This document shows, piece after piece, positions 50,740-59,936 of a DNA stretch of 64,000 nucleotides (the first letter of the stretch is position 1; every line of letters begins with the position of its first letter). A program made the position numbers and the translations under genes. The stretch spans positions 62,001 through 126,000 of the forward strand of contig NZ_CP065360.1 in assembly GCF_019904295.1 (NCBI RefSeq). Reading direction: 5' to 3'. Under the pieces are notes generated by a model. The model was given only the letters and a program-made list of their open reading frames with translations, made no database searches and was not told the DNA's origin. This stretch comes from Ruegeria sp. SCSIO 43209. Its GTDB lineage: Bacteria > Pseudomonadota > Alphaproteobacteria > Rhodobacterales > Rhodobacteraceae.

Positions 50740-50800
50740 TCGAATGTCGCGTTGTTTTTGCCTGCGCTATGACCGGGGAAAGCTTCAGCAGGAGGATGAA

Positions 50801-51481
50801 ATGCGTCTTGGTTTTTACAGCGCGGCGATTGCGGCTACAGTGACAGCGGGCATGGCGCTGGCACATGGAGATGTCGCGCCCCAGCCGGTAAATACGGATG
50901 CCCTGCCCGACGTGAGCGAGGAATGGTTGATCGAGAACCCCTATCGCGATCAGGGCGAAGAGGTCTGGCAGGCTGCAATCGAAATCGGCGATTCCGGCTA
51001 TAACCAGAACTGCGCACGCTGCCACGGTTTGGGCGTCGTATCGGGCGGACTGGCGCCTGACCTTCGCTACCTCGAGGCTGAAGAATACGGCGATGAATGG
51101 TATATCGAACGCTTCCGTGAGGGCTATACCCAGAACGGCATCACCAAGATGCCCGCCTTTGGCGATCTGTTGGGCCAAAAGGCCGCCTGGGCCATTCGTA
51201 CCTATATCGAGACCCGCCCCGATGACGGCGCGCTGGATGATCATTCGGACCGGTTGAAGGAAATCCGCGACGAGCTGGCCGCTATGGCCGAGGGCGCGGA
51301 TGGGGACACAGCCGCCCTGCAATCCGAACTGAACGAGATCGCGGGCACAATCGAAACCGGCTCGGGCGCGCCTGTGGCCGACTCGGTGGCCCTGCGCGCT
51401 GCGGTGCTGATCTCGGGCGAGGCCCCGGATTTTGCACAGGCGGCGGAGCAGCTGACTATCGGATTGTCTGCCGCGCAATAG
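50801..51481 (+). CDS. Cytochrome c-550 PedF-like
   Basis: A 226-residue secreted cytochrome: signal ~1-21, 'NTDALPDVSEEWLIENPYR', heme site 'NQNCARCHGLGVVSGGLAPD' (Cys71, Cys74, His75), Met ligand in 'NGITKMPAFG', then a C-terminal helical extension. Pattern and length match PedF-type cytochrome c550, the electron acceptor of PQQ ethanol dehydrogenases. GGAGG precedes ATG 50801. Confidence 0.9.
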   Translation: MRLGFYSAAIAATVTAGMALAHGDVAPQPVNTDALPDVSEEWLIENPYRDQGEEVWQAAIEIGDSGYNQNCARCHGLGVVSGGLAPDLRYLEAEEYGDEWYIERFREGYTQNGITKMPAFGDLLGQKAAWAIRTYIETRPDDGALDDHSDRLKEIRDELAAMAEGADGDTAALQSELNEIAGTIETGSGAPVADSVALRAAVLISGEAPDFAQAAEQLTIGLSAAQ

Positions 51482-51499
51482 AACGGCAGACTGGGGCAC

Positions 51500-52396
51500 A
51501 TGATCGGACGCCATTTCATTTTCTCCCTGTTGGTCGCCGCCCTGTCCGCCGGGTCGGCTCTGGCCAGGTGTGAAGACCATGTGCCCCAACCCAAACCCCA
51601 GAATGCCAGCCGCGACATCGTGGGCGCTGACCTCGATACCATTGTCGAGCGCGGCTATATCGAATTCGCCGCCTACGAAGATTTCGCGCCCTGGTCGTTT
51701 GAGCAGGACGGTAAGATTCAGGGCGTGGACATCGAAATCGGCAAGTTGATTGCACAGGATCTGGGGGTCGAGCCCCGGTTCAATCTGGTCGCGGCAGGAG
51801 AGAACCTAGAGGCCGATCTGCGCAACTGGATCTGGAAAGGTCCGCTGATCAACGGGCGCGTGGCCAATGTCATGCTGCACATTCCCTATGACAGCGAATT
51901 TGCCTGCCGGGTCGAACAGGTGGTGTTCACCGGCCAGTATCATGACGAGGAAATCGCCATCGCCTTTCGCCGCGATGCCTATCCCGAAGACCCTCCGGTT
52001 CCGGCCTATTTCCGTTTTGACACCGTCGCGGTTGAAAACGACTCAATTGCTGATTTCTACCTGTCGTCTTTTCCCGGCGGGCAACTGTCGCAGAATGTCA
52101 GCCGGTTCCCTACTGCAGATCAGGCGATGCAGGCCCTGGCCGCAGGTGAAACGATGGCCGCAATGGGCCCCCGCGCCCAGCTTGAGGCCGGACTGACCCC
52201 CGATCTGGATATCCATACCCCGCCTTTGCCCGGCTTTGCCGTCAGCACCTGGACCAGTGGCGTGGCTGTGCATTTTGCCTATCGCGGCCTCAGTTATGCG
52301 GTTGATGATGCGATCTATGCAGCGCTTCAGGATGGCCGCATCGCCAAAATCTTCGAGGATTATGGGCTGACGCATACCCCTCCCGAACTGCGCTGA
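51500..52396 (+). CDS. Quinoprotein dehydrogenase-associated solute-binding protein (MoxJ/XoxJ-like)
   Basis: A 298-residue secreted protein (signal ~1-20) of SBP family 3: 'GYIEFAAYEDFAPWSFEQDG', 'GVDIEIGKLIAQDLGVEPRF', 'RVANVMLHIPYDSEFACRVE', 'DDAIYAALQDGRIAKIFEDY'. These J-type proteins accompany methanol/ethanol quinoprotein dehydrogenases and are thought to assist enzyme maturation, not uptake. It starts 18 bp after the cytochrome gene. Confidence 0.88.
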   Translation: MIGRHFIFSLLVAALSAGSALARCEDHVPQPKPQNASRDIVGADLDTIVERGYIEFAAYEDFAPWSFEQDGKIQGVDIEIGKLIAQDLGVEPRFNLVAAGENLEADLRNWIWKGPLINGRVANVMLHIPYDSEFACRVEQVVFTGQYHDEEIAIAFRRDAYPEDPPVPAYFRFDTVAVENDSIADFYLSSFPGGQLSQNVSRFPTADQAMQALAAGETMAAMGPRAQLEAGLTPDLDIHTPPLPGFAVSTWTSGVAVHFAYRGLSYAVDDAIYAALQDGRIAKIFEDYGLTHTPPELR

Positions 52397-52408
52397 CTAC
52401 GCCCAAGG
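52397..52408 (+). promoter_or_regulatory. Candidate PQQ-regulon motif, upstream of coxG-like gene
   Basis: CTACGCCCAAGG, 10 of 12 matches, facing the coxG-like gene ~57 bp away. It begins at the stop codon of the preceding gene, so the cox genes may have their own regulated promoter. Confidence 0.42.
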
Positions 52409-52465
52409 TCGCATATGCTTTGCGGCCCCGACGCCATAGGTTGGAAAAAACTCTGGAGGAGTGAC

Positions 52466-53005
52466 ATGGAGTTACATGACAGCCGCACAATAGCCGCGCC
52501 ACGGTCCGAGGTCTGGAATGCCCTTCTGTCGGCAGATGTTCTGCGCAAATGCGTCCCCGGTTGCCAAGAGATGACCGGCACCGCAGAGGACGGGTTCGAT
52601 GCCACCGTGGTGCAGAAAGTCGGCCCCGTCAAAGCCACGTTCAAAGGGAAAGTGACCCTGTCCGACATGGTGTCCGGGGAAAGCCTGAAATTGTCGGGCG
52701 AAGGCAAGGGCGGCGCTGCCGGATTTGCCAAGGGCGCGGCCGATGTCACGCTGTCCGATGTCGCCGAAGGCACCTTGCTGACCTACAACGTGGACGCGCG
52801 CGTGGGCGGCAAGCTGGCCCAACTGGGTGGCCGCGTCGTGGACGGTTTCGCCAAGAAAATGGCGGATCAGTTCTTTCAGAATTTCCAAAGCGCGGTCGAG
52901 GTCGAGCCAGAGGCCCCCGCCAGCGAAGCGGCAGCTGAACCAGAACAACAAGCGGAAGAGGCAACCGAAAAGAAAGGCTGGCTCAAGCGCGTTTTGGGCG
53001 GTTGA
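52466..53005 (+). CDS. coxG: CoxG-like (SRPBCC) protein
   Basis: A 179-residue protein with the CoxG pattern 'MELHDSRTIAAPRSEVWNAL', 'LRKCVPGCQEMTG', 'GPVKATFKGKVTLSDM', 'YNVDARVGGKLAQLGGRVVD', and an Ala/Glu-rich linker ending in a short amphipathic basic helix. CoxG assists membrane attachment or maturation of CO dehydrogenase-family enzymes. Start ATG 52466, GGAGGAG 7 nt upstream. Confidence 0.9.
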   Translation: MELHDSRTIAAPRSEVWNALLSADVLRKCVPGCQEMTGTAEDGFDATVVQKVGPVKATFKGKVTLSDMVSGESLKLSGEGKGGAAGFAKGAADVTLSDVAEGTLLTYNVDARVGGKLAQLGGRVVDGFAKKMADQFFQNFQSAVEVEPEAPASEAAAEPEQQAEEATEKKGWLKRVLGG

Positions 53006-53032
53006 GCTATAGATTTAAGGGAGGAAAATGTG

Positions 53033-53515
53033 ATGAAAATATCGCTGACTGTGAATGGGATGTCTGTGAGCGGTGATGTTGAGGGTCGGACGTTATTGTC
53101 TGGATTTTTGCGGGATCATTTGGGTTTAACGGGGACGCATGTTGGGTGTGACACGGCGCAGTGCGGGGCCTGTGTTGTGCATGTGAATGGTCAGGCTGTG
53201 AAGTCGTGCAACATGCTGGCGGTTGAGGCGGACGGGGCCGAGGTTGGCACGATTGAGGGTCAGGCGGCAGAGGATGGGACGCTGAACACCATTCAGCAGG
53301 CGTTTCAGGATCACCATGGCCTGCAATGCGGCTTCTGCACGCCGGGCATGGTGATGAGTGCGGCGGCTTTGCTTAAGGACAATCCGCGCCCGACGGAAGC
53401 TGAGATCCGGAAGTATCTGGAAGGCAATCTGTGCCGGTGCACGGGCTATCATAACATCGTCAAGGCGATCATGGCCGCTTCGGGTCAGGACGTTTCAAGC
53501 ATCGCCGCCGAATAA
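53033..53515 (+). CDS. coxS: Molybdenum hydroxylase [2Fe-2S] subunit (CoxS-like)
   Basis: A 160-residue protein with both iron-sulfur motifs: plant-type '[20 protein letters not shown]' with a later Cys, and '[14 protein letters not shown]' with '[12 protein letters not shown]'. It passes electrons from the Mo site to FAD. GTG 53030 or ATG 53033 could start; AGGAGG-like sequence precedes both. The first ~150 bp are less GC-rich than the rest of the operon. Confidence 0.94.
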   Translation: MKISLTVNGMSVSGDVEGRTLLSGFLRDHLGLTGTHVGCDTAQCGACVVHVNGQAVKSCNMLAVEADGAEVGTIEGQAAEDGTLNTIQQAFQDHHGLQCGFCTPGMVMSAAALLKDNPRPTEAEIRKYLEGNLCRCTGYHNIVKAIMAASGQDVSSIAAE

Positions 53516-53522
53516 GGCGGGT

Positions 53523-53545
53523 AAGAATTTTCGACGAAAATTCTT
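53523..53545 (+). promoter_or_regulatory. Hairpin between coxS and coxL
   Basis: AAGAATTTTCG-A-CGAAAATTCTT: 11-bp arms with almost no spacer (as RNA a 9-bp stem with a 5-nt loop CGACG), followed by TTTTCC and the coxL ribosome binding site (GGGAGGAG). AT-rich, so more likely an mRNA processing or stability element than a terminator. Confidence 0.6.
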
Positions 53546-53566
53546 TTCCAGGGAGGAGAACAAGCA

Positions 53567-55927
53567 ATGCCCAAAGACAGTGGCATCGGAGCCAGTTCCA
53601 AGCGGCGCGAGGACGTACGCTTTCTGACCGGAGCTGGCAATTATACCGACGACATCAACGTGGCCGGACAGGCCTATGTCCATTTCCTGCGCTCGGATAT
53701 CGCGCATGGACGTTTGAAAAGCGTGGATACATCAGCGGCTGAGGCGATGCCCGGCGTGGTCAAGGTGTTCACCGGCAAGGATTTCGAAGGCGTGGGCGGC
53801 ATGCCCTGCGGCTGGGAGGTGACGGACAAGCACGGCGCGCCGATGCAGGAGCCTCCGCACCCCATTCTGGCCCAGGGTAAAGTGCGCCATGTGGGCGATC
53901 CCATTGCCGCCGTGGTGGCCGACAGCCTGGAACAGGCGCGCGACGCGGCCGAGGCGATCGAGGTGGACATCGAGGAACTGCCCGCCGTGATGGACATGAA
54001 GGCCGCAGCCCAAGAGGGCGCGACGCTGGTTCATGACGATCTGAAGAACAACATCTGCTATGACTGGCAGCTGGGCGAGGCCGATGACGCCAAGGTCAAC
54101 GAGGTCTTCGCGAATGCGGCCCATGTGACCACGCTGGATCTGGTCAACAACCGTCTGGTCGCCAACCCGATGGAACCGCGCGTGGCGGTGGGGGAATACA
54201 AGCGCGGGACGGATGAGTACACGCTCTATACCACATCGCAGAACCCGCATGTGATCCGCCTGCTGATGTGCGCCTTTGTGCTGGGCCTGCCCGAGCATAA
54301 GGTCCGCGTGGTGGCCCCCGATGTGGGCGGCGGCTTTGGCACCAAGATTTTCCACTATGCGGAAGAGGCGTTCTGTACCTTCGCCGCCAAGGCCTGCAAC
54401 CGGCCGGTGAAGTGGACCTCGAGCCGGTCCGAGGCGTTCATGTCGGATGCCCATGGTCGAGACCACGTCAGCACCATCGAGCTGGCGCTGGATGCGGACA
54501 ACAACTTCATCGGTCTGCGCACCAATACCTTTGCCAATCTGGGGGCGTATCTGTCGACCTTCTCAAGCTCCGTGCCAACCTGGCTGCACGGCACGCTGAT
54601 GGCGGGCAACTACAAGACGCCGGTCATTCAGGTGAACGTCAAGGCGATGTTCACCAACACGGTGCCGGTGGATGCCTATCGCGGCGCGGGCCGACCCGAG
54701 GCGACGTTTCAGTTGGAGCGCGTGGTGGACAAGGCCGCGCGCGAGCTGGGGGTCGATCCGATTGCGCTGCGCCGTCAGAACTTTGTCACCCAGTTCCCCT
54801 ATGACACGCCGGTGGCGCTGACCTATGACACCGGGGATTACAACGGGACGATGGACAAGCTGGAGGCCGCCGCCGATCTGGCAGGCTTTGCCGCCCGCCG
54901 GGCGCAGAGCGAGGCCAATGGCAAGCTGCGGGGCCTGGGCATCAACTGCTATATCGAGGCCTGTGGCATTGCGCCGTCGAACATCGTTGGCATGCTGGGG
55001 GCCCGGGCGGGTCTTTATGATGCGGCGACCGTGCGGGTGAACGCCACCGGATCAATCAGTGTCATGGTGGGTGCGCATAGCCACGGGCAGGGGCATGAGA
55101 CCGCCTTCCCGCAGGTTGTGGCCGATATGATCGGCATCGACGAGTCGATGGTCGAGATCGTGCATGGCGACACCTCGAAGATTCCGTTTGGGATGGGCAC
55201 CTATGGCTCGCGCTCGCTTGCGGTCTGTGGCTCGGCTATGGTCAAGGCCACCGAGAAGGTGATCGACAAGGCCAAGAAGATCGCAGCCCACCTGCTGGAG
55301 GCTTCCGAGGCCGATATCGAGCTGAAGGACGGTCAGTTCAGCGTGGCAGGCACCGACAAGTCGGTGGCCTGGGGCGATGTGACCCTGACGGCCTATGTGC
55401 CGCATAACTTCCCGCTGGAGGTTGAGCCGGGGCTGGAGGAGACCGCGTTCTATGACCCGGCCAACTTCACCTTCCCCTCGGGCGCCTATGCCTGCGAGGT
55501 TGAGGTCGACCCCGAGACCGGGCAGGTCAGTATCGAGGCCTTCACCGCGGCGGATGACTTTGGCAACATCGTCAATCCGATGATCGTGGATGGTCAGGTG
55601 CATGGCGGTATCGGTCAGGGCATCGGTCAGGCGCTGCTGGAGAACTGCGCCTATGACGAGAATGGCCAGTTGCTGAGTGCGTCCTTCATGGATTACGCCA
55701 TGCCGCGCGCCGATGATGTGCCCTTCTATGCGGTGGATCATTCCAGCCAGACGCCCTGCACGCATAACCCGCTGGGGGTGAAGGGCTGTGGTGAGGCCGG
55801 GGCCATTGGCTCGCCGCCTGCGGTGGTCAATGCGGTGCTGGATGCGATGAACTCTGGCGGCAAGGCGGTGGATCACATCGACATGCCAATGAGCCCGTCG
55901 CGCGTCTGGGCGGCGATGAACAGCTGA
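53567..55927 (+). CDS. coxL: Molybdopterin-binding large subunit, form II CoxL-like
   Basis: A 786-residue xanthine oxidase-family subunit: '[20 protein letters not shown]' at the start, '[16 protein letters not shown]', the active-site loop '[15 protein letters not shown]' (~368-380), '[14 protein letters not shown]', '[10 protein letters not shown]' and '[20 protein letters not shown]' with the catalytic Glu. Form I CO dehydrogenases carry AYxCSFR at the loop; AYRGAGR marks form II proteins, whose real substrate is often not CO. With an alcohol oxidation cluster, an aldehyde is a reasonable guess. Confidence 0.93.
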   Translation: MPKDSGIGASSKRREDVRFLTGAGNYTDDINVAGQAYVHFLRSDIAHGRLKSVDTSAAEAMPGVVKVFTGKDFEGVGGMPCGWEVTDKHGAPMQEPPHPILAQGKVRHVGDPIAAVVADSLEQARDAAEAIEVDIEELPAVMDMKAAAQEGATLVHDDLKNNICYDWQLGEADDAKVNEVFANAAHVTTLDLVNNRLVANPMEPRVAVGEYKRGTDEYTLYTTSQNPHVIRLLMCAFVLGLPEHKVRVVAPDVGGGFGTKIFHYAEEAFCTFAAKACNRPVKWTSSRSEAFMSDAHGRDHVSTIELALDADNNFIGLRTNTFANLGAYLSTFSSSVPTWLHGTLMAGNYKTPVIQVNVKAMFTNTVPVDAYRGAGRPEATFQLERVVDKAARELGVDPIALRRQNFVTQFPYDTPVALTYDTGDYNGTMDKLEAAADLAGFAARRAQSEANGKLRGLGINCYIEACGIAPSNIVGMLGARAGLYDAATVRVNATGSISVMVGAHSHGQGHETAFPQVVADMIGIDESMVEIVHGDTSKIPFGMGTYGSRSLAVCGSAMVKATEKVIDKAKKIAAHLLEASEADIELKDGQFSVAGTDKSVAWGDVTLTAYVPHNFPLEVEPGLEETAFYDPANFTFPSGAYACEVEVDPETGQVSIEAFTAADDFGNIVNPMIVDGQVHGGIGQGIGQALLENCAYDENGQLLSASFMDYAMPRADDVPFYAVDHSSQTPCTHNPLGVKGCGEAGAIGSPPAVVNAVLDAMNSGGKAVDHIDMPMSPSRVWAAMNS

Positions 55928-55942
55928 GTTGGAGAGGGCGGA

Positions 55943-56007
55943 CCGGGGGCCAGCCCCCGGACCCCCGGGATATTTATAGCCAGATGAAGAACGGATCCGT
56001 GTTCTTC
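55943..56007 (+). repeat. Two hairpins between coxL and coxM
   Basis: The first hairpin is CCGGGGGC-CA-GCCCCCGG (55943-55960), followed by ACCCCCGGGATATTTATAG. The second is GAAGAAC-N8-GTTCTTC (55986-56007). The first, with its trailing 'CCCCCGGGATATTTATAGCC', resembles an intergenic repeat common in Rhodobacteraceae genomes as I remember it. Confidence 0.6.
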
Positions 56008-56023
56008 GGAAAGGAAATGCGAA

Positions 56024-56815
56024 ATGTACAGTTTCGAGTTTGAGAAGCCCTCGAACATAGCGGATGCGGTTGCCGCATTGGGGGCTGAGGATGCGCAGGC
56101 GTTGGGGGGTGGTCAGACACTGATACCGACGCTGAAGCAGCGATTGGCAGCGCCTTCGGTGCTGGTCAGCGTGAGCGGGATTGCTGAGATGCAGGGTGTC
56201 TGTATCGAAGATGACGGCTCGGTCGCGATTGGTGGAGCGACGACTCATGCCACCGTGGCGCGCGAAGCGGCGAGCGCTTATCCGGCGCTGGCGGCGCTGG
56301 CGGGTCAGATCGGTGATCCGGCGGTGCGCAACCGCGGCACCATTGGCGGGTCGGTGGCCAACAATGATCCGGCGGCCTGTTATCCGGCGGGGGTTCTGGG
56401 CTCGGGTGCGACTATCGTGACCGACACGCGGCAGATCGCGGCGGATGACTTCTTTGAGGGCATGTTCGCGACCGCACTGGATGAGGGCGAGATCATCACC
56501 TCGGTCCGGTTCCCGGTGCCACAGGCGGCGAGCTATCAGAAGTTCTTGCAGCCCGCGTCGCGCTTTGCCTTGGTTGGTGTCTACGTGGCGCGCTTTGCGG
56601 ATGGCGTCCGTGTCGCTGTCACCGGTGCCAGCGAAGACGGCGTGTTCCGGTGGGCAGAGGCCGAAGAGGCCTTGAACAAATCCTTCAGCGCCGATGCGTT
56701 GATGGGGCTGAGCGTCAACCCGATGAACATGATCGCCGACCTGCACGGCAGCAAAGACTACCGCGCCCATCTGGTTGGGGTAATGACGAAACGCGCCGTC
56801 CAAGACTGTTCGTAA
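56024..56815 (+). CDS. coxM: Molybdenum hydroxylase FAD subunit (CoxM-like)
   Basis: A 263-residue protein: 'YSFEFEKPSNIADAVAALG', 'AGGGQTLIPTLK' type motif reads 'ALGGGQTLIPTLKQRL', 'IGGATTHATVAREA', the second FAD motif 'VRNRGTIGGSVANNDPAACY', and a CO_deh_flav C-terminal part. It binds FAD and delivers electrons to the acceptor. Last gene of coxGSLM, followed by a strong terminator. Confidence 0.94.
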   Translation: MYSFEFEKPSNIADAVAALGAEDAQALGGGQTLIPTLKQRLAAPSVLVSVSGIAEMQGVCIEDDGSVAIGGATTHATVAREAASAYPALAALAGQIGDPAVRNRGTIGGSVANNDPAACYPAGVLGSGATIVTDTRQIAADDFFEGMFATALDEGEIITSVRFPVPQAASYQKFLQPASRFALVGVYVARFADGVRVAVTGASEDGVFRWAEAEEALNKSFSADALMGLSVNPMNMIADLHGSKDYRAHLVGVMTKRAVQDCS

Positions 56816-56837
56816 TCGCATAGGCGATAAACCCTAA

Positions 56838-56861
56838 AGCCCCGGGCAAAACCCCGGGGCT
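56838..56861. terminator. Bidirectional terminator between coxM and apbE
   Basis: AGCCCCGGG-CAAAAC-CCCGGGGCT, a perfect 9-bp stem, followed by TTTG on the plus strand and preceded by AA on the minus side. It ends coxM (plus) 22 bp after its stop and apbE (minus). Confidence 0.9.
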
Positions 56862-56865
56862 TTTG

Positions 56866-57756
56866 TTATGATTGGAAGGTCCGGACAGACCCATTCTGGT
56901 GAACACAAATTACAGTGGTGCTCTTGGGTGTCCGATCCAGGATGGTTTGAATCTCACCTTCATCTGCATGGCAAAGCGCCGTTGACAATGCATCTGCCGA
57001 TGTCGCGGTTGCAGCCTGAACGCCGACCGTCGACCATTGGGGTGGTTGCATGGCTTGTGGATTCAGGACGTGAAACTGACCGCCACCCAGTCGCAACGCA
57101 CCTGGGCTGGAGGTGGCAATCGCTTGATCTTTGAGCGTCCGGGTCTGAACGATCCCGTACTGAGGATCGGATAAACCAAGGGTCCAGTTACGCCCTGCGG
57201 CGTAGTACTCACCGATATTGACGAGTACGTTCTCCCAACCCGCCTGACGCAGCACCTCTGTGACCAGATCCGTGGCGTAGCCCTGTGCAATTCCATTCAG
57301 CGTCAGTGCTTGGCCGGGATCCAGCGCAATGTGATCGGGCGAAATCCGAACCCGGTCCCATCCAAGGGCTTTGCGCGCGGCATTGAGGTCTCCATTCTGC
57401 GCCGCTGCCTGCCACAAGGGTTGAACGGTCGGATCAAAACGCCCGTCGGTCTGCCGGTAGGCGTGATCACACGCCTGCAGAAGCGCGAGCATTTCGGGCG
57501 CGGGTGCTTTCAGGTGGCCAGAACGGTTCAACCGAGACAAGTCGGAATTCGGCCGATAGAGGCTGAACAATGCTTCGCAGCGTTCAAGCTCGGCTCGGAT
57601 GCGGGTTATGGCGGGTTCGGCAACATCTGGGGGCGCGTCAAAGGTTAGGCTGACTTCTGCGCCCAAAGCGTAGCCATGCCATTTTGTGGGCTGGGCCGTG
57701 GCCGGAGTGGCCAGCGCGGCGGCAGAGATAGCAAGGAAGCGGCGGCGGTTTATCAT
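56866..57756 (-). CDS. apbE: FAD:protein FMN transferase ApbE
   Basis: A 296-residue protein: signal 'RRRFLAISAAALATPATA' (twin Arg-like), 'GYALGAEVSLTF', 'LSRLNRSGHLKAPAPEMLAL', 'RFDPTVQPLW', 'ALTLNGIAQGYATDLV', 'NVLVNIGEYYAAGRNW'. ApbE attaches FMN to Thr in the DGxT-AT-type motif of partner proteins. The partner is almost certainly the NosR-like protein encoded just upstream, whose stop overlaps this start (ATGA). Confidence 0.93.
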   Translation of the reverse strand: MINRRRFLAISAAALATPATAQPTKWHGYALGAEVSLTFDAPPDVAEPAITRIRAELERCEALFSLYRPNSDLSRLNRSGHLKAPAPEMLALLQACDHAYRQTDGRFDPTVQPLWQAAAQNGDLNAARKALGWDRVRISPDHIALDPGQALTLNGIAQGYATDLVTEVLRQAGWENVLVNIGEYYAAGRNWTLGLSDPQYGIVQTRTLKDQAIATSSPGALRLGGGQFHVLNPQAMQPPQWSTVGVQAATATSADALSTALCHADEGEIQTILDRTPKSTTVICVHQNGSVRTFQS

Positions 57757-59816
57757 TCGGCGGCGACCTCTCTGGCTTGGCGTCGGGCGGCGACAATCAG
57801 GGGCACACATTTCGTGCTGTCGTCATGGATCGTCACACAGTCAAGGCATTGAAAGCACTCATCATATTGGATACGTCCACTCTTTGCGATGGCCCCGTAT
57901 TTGCATTTGACCTTACACAACTGACAGGGAGAGCCGCATTCTGCGCGCCGGTCGATCCAATCGCGCCCGCGCAACAGCCCTCCGATCGCCATGAAAGCGC
58001 CGAGCGGACAGACATAGCGGCAAAATCCCTTGAACAGCACCATTCCAAGGAACAGCCATCCCGCCGCATAGGCCACGTAATACCATTCCCGCACAAAGAA
58101 GGTGGTGACCGCGGTTTTGAACGGCTCGACCTCGGCGGCTTTGTCCACCTGATCGGGGGCGGCGAACACAACGCCCACAAGGCCCGCCAGGATGACGTAT
58201 TTCAACCATTTCAGACGCCTGTCCCAAGCGTCGGACGGCTCAATCTGCGGCAGACGCAGGGCTTTGCCGAGGTGATGCGCGAACTCCTGCATCGCGCCGA
58301 AGGGGCAAAGCCAACCGCAGAAAAGCCCCCTGCCCCATGCGATGAAACCAGCAATGGACACCGCCCAGATCAGCAGGGAAAACGGGTCATACAGAAGGAA
58401 TACGAAACTGCCGCCCTCGACTGCTGCTCTGAGTGTTCCAAGAACGGTGACGATGGACAACTGCCCTTGCCCCCACCATCCGACAAAACCGATGACAACG
58501 GCCAGCACACCCAAGCGGAGGGGCGTGAACAAAGGCTGCGCCGCCAGTGCATTCATGCGAAGGCTGAGCGCGGCGACGAGACCTGTCAGGAATATCCCCA
58601 GAACGATCATGTCACCCTGACGGTTGCGCAGCGCCTCAAGCCACGGGGGGTCCGGCGTGATCTGAACCGGACGGGTAAAGAACCGCTCGGGCGTGATATG
58701 GGGCACCTCAAGCGTGACCGAGCCTGTTTCGGGTTGGAACATGCCGTGTTCCCGCACGGCCAGCACCTTCAGAACCCAATCACGCGAGGGGTCAAATCCC
58801 AGCCTACGGTCCGTTCGCAAGATCATGGCGGTTCCATCGGGCAGACCATCGACCAGCTCCACAAACAGATCGGCATCGCGCAGAGCAACCGGGAAACCGT
58901 CCTGTTCCGCCGACAGCCAATCAGGCGCGGTATTGCGCACGAAATCCTCGCTGACCAAACCGTGGCGCGCGGTTTCGATCACCAGGATCGGTTCATCATT
59001 GTCCGAGATTTCCAGAAAGCTCTGGAGGTCGTCGAAACTGTCCTCGGCCAGCGCAGCGCGGGCGATGGAAGTAGGCCCCAAATCGACAACCCAGATGTCT
59101 AAGTAAGGCTCATCCGGGTAATCCTGCGCTTCGGGGTCGTCATCCTCCCACAAGGTGCCTGCGAACAAGGCGTCGACTTGCGCGTTGGTGTAGGTCTTGC
59201 GCGTGGCGATGCCCTGATCGACAAGATCCTGCCAAGTCAGGTCCTCCTGATACTCGGAGTCGGGAAAGGCGGGCGGCGCGGTAGCCAGCCCCTGCATTTT
59301 TTCGCGGGCCACTGCCAGCGCGGCCCCCATGACGGATTCGTGGGCAATGCGCACGCTGGCCGTCGCCTTGGTGACGCCATCCAGATAAACAAGCTGTGAA
59401 CCCGCCGCCGCATCGCCATAGGGTGTTCCCACCACAATCGAGTCCGAAATCGACAGCCCGCCATATTGTTCAAAGAATTTGTGAAACGGGGCCTCTCCCA
59501 GACCCGAGACAAAGATCGGCTCGTTGTGTTCGATCAGTTGGACATCCAGAAAGCGCCCCTCAAGGTCCAGCACCACCAGCATATTGATCGGCGCGCCTGA
59601 GAAGCCCGGCAAGGGGGCCAAGGGTTCGGATTCAAACACATATCCTGCCTCACCGCCACCCGAGTTCAGCAGGCTGTAGACCCCGTCATCGTTCAGCGCG
59701 TCGCCCAGCGAAAACGGGGCGCGGATATAGGTTTCGATCTGCTCACGCGGCAGAGGCTCTGCCTGAACCGACAGGCCGCTGAGAAGCAAAAACACAAGTA
59801 ACAGGATCGCGCGCAT
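57753..59816 (-). CDS. NosR/NirI-like FMN-binding membrane flavoprotein with polyferredoxin C-terminus
   Basis: A 687-residue protein. Signal ~1-19; periplasmic FMN-binding domain with flavinylation motif 'LDGVTKATASVR' (Thr152); a ~270-residue unknown periplasmic segment; about six membrane helices (~430-640) with Cys pairs 'GLFCGWLCPFGAM' and 'GFCRYVCPLGAF'; and a C-terminal ferredoxin-like domain 'CGSPCQLCKVKCKYGAI' plus 'CFQCLDCVTIHDDSTKC'. NosR and NirI use this layout to move electrons across the membrane. No nos or nir genes are in the window. Start ATG 59816 is at the head of the signal peptide. Confidence 0.9.
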   Translation of the reverse strand: MRAILLLVFLLLSGLSVQAEPLPREQIETYIRAPFSLGDALNDDGVYSLLNSGGGEAGYVFESEPLAPLPGFSGAPINMLVVLDLEGRFLDVQLIEHNEPIFVSGLGEAPFHKFFEQYGGLSISDSIVVGTPYGDAAAGSQLVYLDGVTKATASVRIAHESVMGAALAVAREKMQGLATAPPAFPDSEYQEDLTWQDLVDQGIATRKTYTNAQVDALFAGTLWEDDDPEAQDYPDEPYLDIWVVDLGPTSIARAALAEDSFDDLQSFLEISDNDEPILVIETARHGLVSEDFVRNTAPDWLSAEQDGFPVALRDADLFVELVDGLPDGTAMILRTDRRLGFDPSRDWVLKVLAVREHGMFQPETGSVTLEVPHITPERFFTRPVQITPDPPWLEALRNRQGDMIVLGIFLTGLVAALSLRMNALAAQPLFTPLRLGVLAVVIGFVGWWGQGQLSIVTVLGTLRAAVEGGSFVFLLYDPFSLLIWAVSIAGFIAWGRGLFCGWLCPFGAMQEFAHHLGKALRLPQIEPSDAWDRRLKWLKYVILAGLVGVVFAAPDQVDKAAEVEPFKTAVTTFFVREWYYVAYAAGWLFLGMVLFKGFCRYVCPLGAFMAIGGLLRGRDWIDRRAECGSPCQLCKVKCKYGAIAKSGRIQYDECFQCLDCVTIHDDSTKCVPLIVAARRQAREVAAE

Positions 59817-59878
59817 GAGCGTGAGACTATATTTCCGCCTGCGCCCATGACATTCGACGAAAGTCCTAAGTCCCGCCT

Positions 59879-59890
59879 CTACGACCCCAA
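59879..59890 (+). promoter_or_regulatory. Candidate PQQ-regulon motif, distal copy upstream of pqqA
   Basis: CTACGACCCCAA: the first eight bases match exactly (9 of 12 overall), facing pqqA ~125 bp away and 58 bp upstream of a perfect copy. Confidence 0.4.
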
Positions 59891-59936
59891 GGCGGTTGAC
59901 GCAGCCGCCCCGGCCCCTCAACACTACATCCCATCC

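Noticed and set aside
55052-56821. 589-codon open frame on the minus strand across coxL/coxM
   Set aside because: It lies entirely opposite two genes with clear catalytic motifs; its translation is Arg/His-rich with no domain, the usual shadow of GC-rich coding DNA.
57777-59102. 441-codon open frame on the plus strand opposite the NosR-like gene
   Set aside because: Antisense shadow. The minus-strand frame has membrane segments, ferredoxin motifs and the flavinylation site.
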